A stretch of 64,000 bases of DNA from contig NC_087377.1 of NCBI RefSeq assembly GCF_963675165.1, forward strand, positions 14,008,198 to 14,072,197, in the 5' to 3' direction. A program made the translations under genes and the position numbers. Source of the DNA: Halichondria panicea. Its lineage: Eukaryota > Porifera > Demospongiae > Suberitida > Halichondriidae. Under the pieces are notes generated by a model. That model had not been told where the DNA came from, ran no database searches, and was given only the letters and a program-made list of their open reading frames with translations. Positions 11,501 through 21,900 of the stretch are shown here, piece after piece. The first letter of the stretch is position 1; each line of letters begins with the position of its first letter.

Positions 11501-14500
11501 GCAAAGACTTGAACTTCTGAATCACACAAAGTAATCACACAAAGTAAACAACATAGATGTACACTGTTACTTCAGCTATATACTGTTCTTAGGTACTCTA
11601 GTACATATAATATTATAGATAAACCCTTTCCTGGCTTTAATTAAAACAAGAAAATACAGAATAAATACACGTTTTTCTTTAAAAATCCATATCTCATGAA
11701 CCATACATTGAAATGACTCGTAACTATTTCCTACAGGTAGCCCAGACACCATGACATCATCATCGTTACCTAGCAACTGACCACCCCCAACTAATTAGCA
11801 ATTGTTTCCAAACATTCACAATTATGTACACAAACAATATTGTATGAAAGCACAAAGTGACTATAGACACTAAGTAAGTGTTCTCAATGTTCTCACGGTG
11901 ACATGGTTCGATCAGGATCTGCCGAAACTTCTCTGCCAGGTCGTATCAGCAGACGCCCTTTTCCCAGGAAACGTTTTCTTCACCGGCCTACACACAGGCT
12001 TACAAGTTCAATGGTGGCTCATGATGTCCACTACTGTACTAACTAGTCTAAGCAAACCTATACTGAAGCTATCACAATACAGTCTGTTGTACAGATGCTA
12101 CTTTAGACTTACCAGATCCATAAACTTGGTCCGACATGCACCTTCATGCAGGCTCCTCATGCTCTTTATTTTCTAGCTTGAGGTAGCTTCCTACCTAGCT
12201 ATGATCCCAGTCACTGTCCTCTCACTCAACAAGGACATAAACATTGACATTTTCACTGTCTAGCAGCTCTAAAACTTCACTGAGGTTGTACTACGAAGAT
12301 CTTGAAGACTAAGTCATCATCAAACGGTCACTTTTCTTTTGACAGTACTGGGCAAAGCGCACCTCAAGGCAAGATATTGAAAATACCACGTAAAAGAGCA
12401 GCTCAATGCGCATGTGCCGGTACCTACAGCGTGCGCATAGCTCCAACACAGCCCGCACAACGAAATTTTGAAAAATCTCGGTAGCAAGGACGACATATGT
12501 CGTCTAAAGCCGGGAAAGGGTTAATGCTTGTAGGGTGCATGGAAAAGGAATGCGGAATGCGGACACGAAAAGCGGAAACGGAAATATCTTAGCTGTCTAA
12601 AGTTAACAACCATCACCATTCTGTGTTTTTTTTTACACAGAATTCATGGTAATGCATGGTGAGCAAAAAACACAGAATGGTAATTATGCCTATAGGTGTG
12701 CGTGCGCGTGGTGCGTGTGTATGTGTGTGTGAGTGCGTGCGTGTGTGTGTGCAGCCATTAATTTGAGAGACTTGGACTTTTGGCATCGATCGTTTTTAAC
12801 AACAATCATGGTCGATCATTACCCACTCCTTGAGTTTGCATGCATGCAGCAATGCAAAAATTCATCATTATGATAATTATAATGTGTGTATAGCTTTGGC
12901 ACCTAGGATTTCATATTATAATTGCTATCTTGCATGAGAAACAAAATGTCATAAATGAAAACATGAAGAGCTGCTTTAGAGACACTCTGGGAGAGGGCTT
13001 GGGCTCAGGCTGAGCTTTTCCAGCTTTCTCGAGGATTTCTCATTGACTTCACAGTCAACGATTGTCAAGAACTGGTTCTAAAACTGTGGCCTGCGTACAG
13101 TGAACTGTCAATGCCCCGTGATGAAAGAGCCTTACGGAAGGAGGAGGTAACGTTTAATTTTGGGGCGAACACGCATAAGCGAACTCTGTATTTTACAATA
13201 ACTTGTAATTTTGTGACGTATAATTATATGGTCCAAGGCCAAAAAATAACAAATTAGGGCCCCGAACGTGGGAACAAGAAATCATGATCGACCATGATTG
13301 TTGTTAAAAACGATCGATGCCAGTGCCAGTACAGTGTTGCTCATTTGGGAGCCCTGTAGCAGAGGAGGGTGGGGCATTAGGGGGTGTGGTATGATGGATA
13401 CGCACCGTCTGATACACTTGCATATAGACGCAGTTATATGTAGAGGATCATGCTGAGCTTAATAATACTCTCTAGTAGTTGCAAAGCTCCACCGAGGCAT
13501 CAGCACCTGCGGTGTTTTCATTAAACCAATGAATATAAACATGAAAGTGAATGAAGTAAACATGAAAGCACCTTGTCTCAAGCTACCTTACCTATAGTTG
13601 CTCCTTGAAGCTAGATAGATTAGATAGGCTTCCCCACAGCATCGCTTTACAAATACGACTGCGCCTACAAATTTTCTCTCATGCTTTCATGTTCATTTTA
13701 TTCATCAGTCAGAATAGTATAATGGTCGTTAACTTTAGACAGCTGAGATACTTCCGTTTCTGTTTTCCGTTTCCTTCTTTTCCATGCACCCATGCTTGCA
13801 TGCTTCATAAATTATCTTGTTGAGGCTGCTGCATGAGGAAGATATCCCATGTGTCGAACTTAAACTCTTCATCACTACTCTGATTTGACCACATGCACTC
13901 ATTCATATACTGAATATTTTGTAGACACTACTAGATATTGTCAAGGGCGTATAAAAGAAGAGAGAGCATGCAACTCCACTATCAGTACACGTATAGCTAT
14001 ATAGCAGAGTTCAAACGTGTGCGGAGGAATGTGTGCATTTGCATGAAGTGCTAAAAATAGAAATTTCTATTTTTAGCAAATCATGCACAGTCATGCACAT
14101 TCATCCGCCCACGTTTGAACTCTGCTCATGCATTTGGAGTTGCATGCCCTCTCTTCTTTTATACGCCCTTGATATTGTAAAATGGCTCTTGTCTGGAATC
14201 TCTTTGCTCAGCTTTAGAAACATCTCTTCACTTCAATTTAGCAACCTAGGCAACCAAAACACGTTCAATATAAAACCTTACCATGAATGAATAATGGCTT
14301 TAATTTTTGCCACATCGTCTAACATTATAGTATTCTTAGTACATAATGGCGTGCAAGTGAAAATTTATCTGACGGCAAAAGGGTTAAAAAATGCTGAATC
14401 AGCAAATAAGCCTAGCGATTATAGCAATGAAAGTACCGCAGGTGCTGATGCCTCGGTGGAGATGCCAAAGCTACATAACATAAAGCTAGCCTGCTAATAG

Positions 14501-17168
14501 CTTTGCTATTAGTATAGGGTGTATGGAAAGAAGGGAAGGAAACGAAAACGAAAATGGCATAGCCCGAGGGATGAGGGACACTATAACCATAGATACATAA
14601 ATCAATGAATAAATAAACGTGCAGAAGAGTAAAACCAAAAACCGGACAAGTCCGATGAAGACTACCAGTACTGTTTAGATGGCTAGGTTCAGCCATTGCA
14701 GCTTTATCTCACAGTCGATGTTTGCAAGGGTCTTACTTCTCCAACATAATTACAATGCTGCCTGACGTCATCTGTTTAGTACTTGCTAAAGCTGGATGTA
14801 TTCAAGTTCTCAGATTCTCTCCTATATATACCTGCTTTTCCATGTACTCAACTTTCAAATTCAAATAGGTTCACTTCATTCACTCTGATCGACCAGGAGC
14901 GTGGGAAGCATGCTCTGGAGCACCCCCTTGTCTCAAGCTACCTTACCTAGATAGGTTTCCCCATGCACAGCACCCCTTCACAAATACATCTTCCTACAAC
15001 TCTGCTCTCAACTAACTTTCCATGTTCATCAGCATGCAGTATTCATGTGAAAAAATACAGAATGGTAATGGTCGTTAACTTTACACAGCTGAGATATTTC
15101 CGTTTTTTCCGTTTTCATTTTCCGTTTCCTTCTTTTCCATGCACCCGCTTTTATACACAATTCACATTAATTTTTTGCAATTTTGCTGCATGAACTCAAA
15201 GTGTGGGTAATAATCGAACATGATTGTTGTTAAAAACGATCGATGCCAAACGTTCAAGTCTATAATTAATCGGGTTGTATCATCAGAGCCTTGCAGCTCT
15301 CTTCTCACTCTTTCTTGCAGCTATCAATAGCTAGTGTTCTAGTGCAGAGCTAACTACTAAGTAGAGTAGCAATACTCGGTAAACAAGTTTGGCTACGTGC
15401 TCTTCTGAAAAGGCTACAATGGCATTCCAAGTAAGCAAAACTAGGCATAACTCGAGAACAAAGCATTATTTTGCAAATCCACGAATTAAATCCAAAAAAA
15501 CATGACTAGAAGCCTATATACTTGCACTTCATTGATCCTTGAGCAGCGGGGTAGTCTCATGGATCAGCCCCCTCCTAAGAAGGGGTCTGAGCACTCTTGT
15601 CTTGAGGTCATTTCCCAATGGAATGTGCCAGACCAATGGAATGTAATCAATTCCTGACCTTACGCCCGCGTATTTGTTAATTATGCCTCGAGGTGTAGCC
15701 GCACGAGGGATACGGTAAAGTGTGTGTGTGTGTCTGTCTGTGGGTGGGTGGGTGGGTGGGTGTGTGTCTGTTCCAGCTGTAACTGCTCAACGGTTGCAAT
15801 GCGACGAAAACAAACAGCTTCTATAGGCTTCTAGCCACGTTCTCTTGGATTTTGATTCGTGGATTAGTAAACTAAAGCTTCTTTCTCAAGTTATGGCTAG
15901 TTTGACTCACATTGAAGGCCTCTAAGATTATTCATTAAGCCATCAGATAGGCTTCTGTTTCCATTCAGCTCCTCTCCTATAATGACTGTGTGGAATTCAA
16001 TTCTGTCAACAATTGTCAACAATTGCAATCAACAATTGCAATCAACGTAACATATATCTCTTCACCTCTTCTAATAGTTTTTGAGCGAAAGCAAAACAAC
16101 AGCGAGAGGCATTAGCACAGCACAGCTTGCACCACTCGTTCGTTTGGTCAGTGATCGGTTCGTTATGGCAAAAATCGAATTATTGGACAGTATTTTTCAA
16201 ATGATTACTGTTCCAACTGGAAGTGACCTGGCCTATCCAAATGTTCGCTTGTTAATTGTTACATGCATGGCCACCATTATAAAGTAGGAAAATTAGTTTC
16301 ATAATTTGTTCGTGCATTACACGACCTTTTAACAGGCGCACTTTGATGTCTAACGGAGTTCGGCGACTTGCTGTATAAGTTTTAAAGTGGCCGACAGGCC
16401 CTTAAAAACACTCTTACAAAAACACTCATACAATTGCAGCTATTAAAATAAGGTCATGCACTACTGCCATGCTCAAACGTGTTATTATTTACCCGTTACA
16501 GATTCTATGCTGCCGAGATCACCTCTGCCCTCGGGTACCTGCACAGTCTCAATATTATCTATTGGGATCTCAAACTTGAAAACATTCTACTAGACGCTAA
16601 CGGCCATATCATGCTAACAGACCTTGGACTCTGCAAAGAAGAGGTCAAATTTGGAGAGACAGTAACAACTTCTGGCAGCCCCAAATGCCTAGCCCCTGAG
16701 GTGCTCAGAAAGCAAGAGTACGGTTACAGCGTCGACTGGTGGTGTCTGGGCGTGGTAATCTATGAAATGATGTACGGGCTGCCACCGTTTTATTCTGAAG
16801 ATGTTACTGAATGGCACAACAATATTTGTCGTAAGTCATTACAACTTCGGAATCTGCCTAACATCACTCCCAGTGCTCGAGGCCTACTCGAAGGTTTGCT
16901 GCAAAAAGACAAAAATCATCGATTAGGAGAGAATGGTGATCATAACGACATCAAGGTTCACTCATTTTTCAAGTCCATCAACTGGGATGCCCTGTTCCGT
17001 AAGCGATTGAAGCCTCCGTTCAACTCTCCTCCGGTAAAGGATACCCTCAAACTTGGACATTTTGGGTCCGAGCTTATTGCCGAGGCTATTTCTGGCGCAC
17101 AGAAACACGGGACAGTGCGTGTGCCATGTGTGAGCATTGCTGAAGACACTTTTAATGTAATGAACTAG
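5594..17168 (+). CDS. gene A, cytoplasmic part: PX domain plus SGK-like AGC kinase
   Basis: Exons 5594-5793, 5848-6010, 6071-6277, 10744-11000 and 16502-17168. The PX domain ([31 protein letters not shown]) and kinase domain closely resemble SGK3/CISK, which binds PI3P on endosomes and acts downstream of PI3K/PDK1. Retained: the Lys of YAIKVL, catalytic Asp of YWDLK, metal-binding Asn of LEN, Asp of DLG, and APE. Altered: glycine loop GKGTFVKV (third Gly is Val), alpha-C Glu replaced (IMARRSV), YRD to YWD, DFG to DLG, activation segment one residue shorter ([12 protein letters not shown]), and the protein ends at DTFNVMN, before the hydrophobic-motif Ser/Thr. No in-frame ATG precedes the PX domain and the upstream intron is only 55 bases, so a separate kinase gene is unlikely. 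It may be a pseudokinase or a weak enzyme. Together with the receptor exons it totals 2946 bases (982 codons with stop). Confidence 0.85.
7645..8186. repeat. MITE-like element
   Basis: ggactgggaccaaaggaggt followed by cacgattgttaattaatctt at 7645-7700 reappears inverted at 8140-8186 (gaagattaattaaaaatcgt, then gaccttctggtcagagtcc). It is about 540 bases and non-coding. Confidence 0.7.
8519..8729. repeat. short inverted-repeat element
   Basis: The arms 8519-8565 and 8684-8729 are inverted copies that include gaggctctcgtctac and gtagacgagagcctc. The loop has no coding content. Confidence 0.6.
8763..10115. mobile_element. foldback MITE, ends cagtgcaacaaccaaag, TA target site
   Basis: The ends cagtgcaacaacc and ggttgttgcactg are flanked by TA on both sides, as in Tc1/mariner or pogo-type insertions. 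Long internal arms are mutually inverted: tactgaaagttcaactattg at about 9035 against the region at 9990-10010, and the agagcggcccttcttgtcaa block against its inverse near 9620. A second copy lies at 23880-25120. Neither encodes a transposase, so mobilisation in trans is likely. Confidence 0.8.
8861..9012. mobile_element. 150-base MITE, ends acagcaaaaaca / tgtttttactgt
   Basis: The sequence from acacagcaaaaacacata to tgtttttactgt is absent from the corresponding place of the related foldback element at 23.9 kb. A close copy stands at 10507-10663. The ends are imperfect inverted repeats, and a small palindrome (gacagaaatttatgtcattt) lies inside. It is a small element that inserted into the larger one. 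Confidence 0.65.
10507..10663. mobile_element. second copy of the 150-base MITE
   Basis: Nearly the same sequence as 8861-9012, including ttatgttatatgagat and the terminal acagcaaaaaca. It lies about 80 bases before the kinase N-lobe exon of gene A. Confidence 0.65.
12540..13800. repeat. inverted-repeat element family, copy 1
   Basis: Outer arms contain ggaaaaggaatgcgg..gttaacaaccatcaccattc near 12540-12620 and, inverted, atggtcgttaactttagaca..ccgtttccttcttttccatg near 13722-13790. A nested inverted pair uses ggcatcgatcgtttttaaca at about 12781 and tgttaaaaacgatcgatgcc at about 13303. It resembles two nested non-autonomous elements. Parts recur at 14515-14560 and 14935-15250. Confidence 0.55.
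13941..14172. repeat. near-perfect hairpin element
   Basis: tcaagggcgtataaaagaag at 13941 pairs with cttcttttatacgcccttga ending at 14172. The pairing continues through gcatgcaactcca and cagagttcaaacgtg to a central ctaaaaatagaaatttctatttttag. The whole 230 bases could fold as one stem. The end motif reappears weakly near 58625. Confidence 0.75.
14930..15250. repeat. inverted-repeat element family, partial copy 2
   Basis: cttgtctcaagctaccttac, tggtcgttaactttacacag and tgttaaaaacgatcgatgcc recur here in the same order as at 13571-13790 and 13303. This indicates duplication or independent insertion of related elements. Confidence 0.5.
15683..15860. repeat. dispersed repeat with GT/GGGT microsatellite
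   Basis: gtagccgcacgagggatacg, then gtaaag, then a GT-rich tract and ctgttccagctgtaactgct. The same arrangement occurs at 63858-64000, where it runs off the window. Confidence 0.7.
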
Positions 17169-17867
17169 TTAAAAAAATAATGTGTGGTGAATATAACTGC
17201 AAGCGGTCATATTTCTGTGTTGTTAAAGTAATAATTATTTTATTCCAAGGTGAAATAACTAAGTGGGGTTAAATTAAATGTCATTAAGCCAAATTACTAC
17301 TTGCGATTGTTTTAATAAACAACAGGTTAAAGATACATTTGTGCTATATATATAGTAAATATAATTACGTTCTTTGTGGTTATTTTAAATTAACGTATTG
17401 TCTATCTGGATAAAATAACCCAGGTATTCAGTGTTTCTAGACTTATACCAGTCTAAAACAACCTATCAATTAGTTATTGGCAGATAAAGCTAACTGAAAT
17501 AGATACTGTACATCATTGAATCTCTTTTTTACTCTTTCAGCTTACGTTACCTGGAGTAGAGCACTAACTCTTGTTCATACAGTGAGAAACTCAACAGTTC
17601 CAGGAATCGGGCATGAAAGGAAGCATTATAATTCCAGAAATACAAGATTTGTAAAAAGCTAATGTTGCTTCACCTACATGGCCCAAGTCAATCTTTCAAG
17701 TACACTTGCCACCAGACATTGTTGTATACCAGTATTACTGAAATGTTTAACTCTTGTAGGACCCAGAACCACAACTAGTCGCCAGTATACTTAAGAACAA
17801 AGCTGCCACAATTATTATGATTTTGAGACTAAAATAAACTCTTTTTTGTGTAATTACCTCTTAATTA
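17169..17867. other. 3' flank of gene A
   Basis: AT-rich, without a supported gene. A pyrimidine-rich acceptor-like site at 17540 would open only LTLPGVEH followed by a stop, so it does not restore the missing kinase tail. An aataaa-like signal (gactaaaataaact) lies near 17830. Confidence 0.35.
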
Positions 17868-18114
17868 ACACAGGAAAAATATCGAAATTTCCTATACTTT
17901 CAGGATAGTACAAAATTTCCTGTAGACTTTCCTGTATGAATCTTACACATGTCCTGAACTTCTTCAGGAATAGTAAAGGAAACTATACAGGAAACGTTGC
18001 ACTATCCTTTGTAAGTAGGTTGCAGGACACCTGCCATTTTTCAGGAAATGTGCAGATTTTATGGGCTGCACTGTAGCAGCACTGTAGCAGGAAATTTAAA
18101 TATTTTCCCTGTGT
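17868..18114. repeat. MITE-like element, ends acacaggaaaaatat
   Basis: acacaggaaaaatat at 17868 is inverted as atattttccctgtgt, ending at 18114. The interior has repeated aggaaa/tttcct blocks. About 247 bases, non-coding. Confidence 0.6.
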
Positions 18115-18197
18115 AACAATCAGTCATTCTAACATATTCATTAATAAATGCCAGTAAAAGCTATAAAAAACTTCGGATTGTGTGTACTTATAGTGCA

Positions 18198-18640
18198 ACC
18201 ACTAGAGTAAAGTATCAATCACCGGACGTCATCATATGTCGGACACCGATATTGTCAAAACTACAAAAGATACAGACACCATTCAAAGACTATTTTAAAG
18301 CTAATGTCTTATGCTATCTATTCTCCAAATTGTGTAGCTATACTGTGAAAATTGTTTGTTTTACAGCTGAAAGAAAACGCTGTCCGGTGGTAGCGATTGC
18401 CAGACAAAAACAACGTAAGTTCGGACAGTGCTGATATTCTCACCAGTAAGGACTCCTGTGAAAATGTAAAAATTGAGGACTATAGCGGAACTCTTTAGCT
18501 AGCTGCAGACCAAAAATGAAGCTCAAACTCCTATCAGGCTCTGCACTACGCTCAGTTGAACTGGTAAAGGTATCTCGATCAATAAATCGGACATTGTGGT
18601 TATGATCAATTAACCGGACACTGTACTTTTCCAGTGCTGC
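18198..18640. repeat. left long inverted repeat flanking the transposase gene
   Basis: About 440 bases that are matched in inverted orientation by 25138-25577. Shared blocks include ggacgtcatcatatgtcgga, tgaaagaaaacgctgtccgg and gatcaattaaccggacac. The inner end (cagtgtccggttaattgatc in inverse) is preceded by TA. Whether these are the true terminal repeats of the transposon or two separate insertions is not settled. Confidence 0.75.
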
Positions 18641-18973
18641 TGGGCTCAAAGGGATGTCTAGATACTATCAGACTTTGCACATCATACTTTTCTTCAACTG
18701 TCTAACTCTATATATATAAAACAAAATGTATACACCAATCATGATGACCAATGTTCAATGTTTTGTGTTTTACTCTGATCTAGATCTACCTGACTACCAA
18801 ACAGATCTTGTGACTTCATACAAACGGAAACCACACTGTAAAAACAAATATATCATACTAGAAATGTTGCTGAGAATAACACATTGACAGAAATACCTTT
18901 TTTCCTTCATCCACACTCTTTTTTGGCTCTGCATGTACGATACAAAGTAACTCTAGTTACGTACCATTATTTT

Positions 18974-21900
18974 GTATAATTGTGAACGGAGTAGAGTGTA
19001 TAATAAAAATCAGTGTCTTTTTGTATACCCCGAAACTGTTCTGGGTGCAAGCCACGTTCAATAATACCTTTGATGCCGTGGACAGCGGAAATAGTCTCGT
19101 CAGAAGCAGCTAGAATAAATAAATTAAAACACAACACTGTGACTGGAATTTAAACTATAACCTTTGACTTCCAGAGTGCTTACAGCCTTGGGTACTGGTT
19201 TACTCGCTGGTTTACTCTCTCCTCTGAGTTTCATTTTGAACCCTGAAAGATTGGATGATTTTTATGCCACATAATTATAAGCACATTCATTAATGCCTTG
19301 GACAGCGGAGGTAGTCTCGTCAGAAGTAGCTAAAATAGATTAATTAAAACCACAACACTGCACGTGACTGGAAATTTAACTAACCTCTTTTGACTCCCAG
19401 AGTGTCTTCAACCTTGGGCGCTGGCCTTTTAGACCCTGAACATTTGTATGACCTTCACACCAATACGTATGGGCATATTCGATACCTTTTGCAGATGTAA
19501 GATCTGTGCCATTGGTGGTCGTCTCGGCAGAAGTAGCTGGAATAATGAGATACATTAATTAAAACACAACACTGTGATTGAGCAACATAAACAAACATTT
19601 GACTCCCAGTGTGCCTACAGCCTTGGGCACTGCTCTTCTGAGAGTCCTCTTGGGTTCTGAAAATTGTAAGACTTTTATGCCACGTGTATTGGCATACACG
19701 TCACTGATACCTTTGATGCTCTTAACAGACGTAACACCTCTAGTCTCGTCAAGAGTAGCTGGAATAATGAGATACATTAATTAAAACACAATACTGTGAT
19801 TGAGCAACATAAACAAACATTTGACTCCCAGTGTGCCTACAGCCTTGGGCACTGCTCTTCTGAGAGTCCTCTTGGGTTCTGAAAATTTGTAAGACTTTTA
19901 TGCCACGTGTATTGGCATACACGTCACTGATACCTTTGACGCTCTTAACAGACGTAACACCTCTAGTCTCGTCAAGAGTAGCTGGAATGGGACTGGGCAA
20001 TGAACCTTTGACTCCTACAGTCTTGGGCGCTGGTGTACCCCCTCTTCCGATTGTCATATTGGGCTCTGGAAATGGTATGACTTTCATGTATCAGTATGCC
20101 ACGTATATATGTACGTAAAATAATTATTGGGACATTAATAGTAATACCCTTCGCAGACGTAACACTAAGAGGTATTAGGTAGTCATTAAACAAACCTTTG
20201 ACTCCCAGTGTACCTGCAGCCTTGGGCATTGCTTGACACCTTCTTCTTAGCGTTCTCTTGGGCTCTGCACAATTGTAAGACGTTCATGCCACATATATAT
20301 ATTATGTACACAATAATGCACATTTCGAAATCAGATACCTGTGATTCCCTTTGTAGACGTAGAGGTAGATCTTGTCTTGTCAGCAGTAGCTGGAAAATTT
20401 GCTACATAAACACAACACGGGAAGGGACTGGGCAAAAAACTAACCATTGACTCCTACAATCTTGGGCGCTGGTGTAGACGTAGAGGTAGATCTTGTCTTG
20501 TCAGCAGTAGCTGGAAAATTTGCTACATAAACACAACACGGGAAGGGACTGGGCAAAAAACTAACCTTTGACTCCTACAATCTTGGGCGCTGGTGTATCC
20601 CCTCTTCTGGGTGTCCTCTTAGACTCTGAAAATTCCGGGTGTGAATTTCGCTTAAAAATATGCACATCAAATACCTTTGACTTCTATCCCAGACACGTCA
20701 TCCTCACCATCAGACATAGTCGTGGCTACATAACGAGTGACTCAAATTGAACATAGGGTGTAAAAGTTAATTGTTAATTATACCGCTTAGACTGGTGCTA
20801 GCTTCTTGCTGCTCAGTGAGATAGCCCAGAGAAGCTGCAGTCTTATCAATATAAATACCAAATGCATGAGCATATCTAAACTTACCAGACTTAGAACACG
20901 TCGTATGCTCATCTGAAACAGTACAACCAGAACCTACAAATAATTTTTAATTATGTATGTGCGAAAATAAACTTGTATACTTACACTGGCAGCATATCCA
21001 GAGGATGGAATCATCTTCATCTAACAGCACATCATCAGGAATCGGAACGCAGCCTTCATGATACCACATGTTACACGTGTCGCAGGAAGCCATCGGCAAA
21101 ACCTCCGTTCTTCGACATAAGCAAAACAACTCAACCGATTTTCTGTGGACAAGCCGCCTTTTCTCCTTGCTATCTCTTCTAGTTGAAAATACGGTGAGAG
21201 TTGGTGGTTCGCTCTCGAAACATTCTTTCAGGTGAATTCGCATACTTGATTGATCATAACTGCTTTTGAAAGGATCGATTCTTGAACACAAATCTGCAGC
21301 CATAGCGATCGCATACAGTCCACAATCATTACATCCTATCTGTTTTTGAACATTAACCACGTTGATGGTCACAGAATGCTGTTGAGACTTCAGAATTGTG
21401 CAAACTTGCTGAGCTATTGATCCTGATGCGGTGGGGATGGTATGCAGGGAGTCGTATAAATCAACACTTCCTTGTTCAGAAAATACATTCGAAACACAAG
21501 CCCAGTGACAGTCGTTAACACATAAAATCTGCACAAATTCATCTGGAACTGACAGCCAGGTCTTCCTATCTCTTAGGTATGACGTATCTAAAAGACCGTT
21601 TTGTCGAGGGTACCTTTGCTTAAGCATGTACTGAGCTGCACTGATATGACTTGCAGACAACCATTTGCCATTCGTTAGAGTGTCTTCATCATCCTTTGTA
21701 AGACATAATGTGTGTATCCATTCAGTCAAGTATGGATCTAAGAGAAATATATAGATGGTAAAAGGCATCAATTAAATTAAAATACTTACTATCACTTTCA
21801 GCTGGGACAAGTTCAAGAGGTCATAACCACAGTTCGTGGAATTGCAAGGGCCTGAATTATCTAATTGTACCGTGGAGAGACAGATATATAGACTTAAAAT

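Larger units (their letters stand above)
11001..16501 (+). other. gene A intron of 5.5 kb, repeat-rich
   Basis: The donor gtgagt follows the N-lobe exon (after PIAR) and the acceptor cccgttacag precedes FYAAEI. It contains mutually inverted and direct repeats (12540-15250), a hairpin element (13941-14172), a GT-rich microsatellite near 15720 and a copy of a repeat that is also found at the window's right end. Short frames inside (for example 11898-12176 and 16081-16287) show no recognisable domain. Confidence 0.7.

Noticed and set aside
17541-17567. Possible extra exon restoring the kinase hydrophobic motif
   Set aside because: The acceptor is good, but the reading is LTLPGVEH then stop, without the F-x-x-F-S/T-Y pattern.
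18990-20640. CRISPR-like regular repeats
   Set aside because: The units are diverged exons with splice sites and coding sense, and the spacers are themselves repeated.
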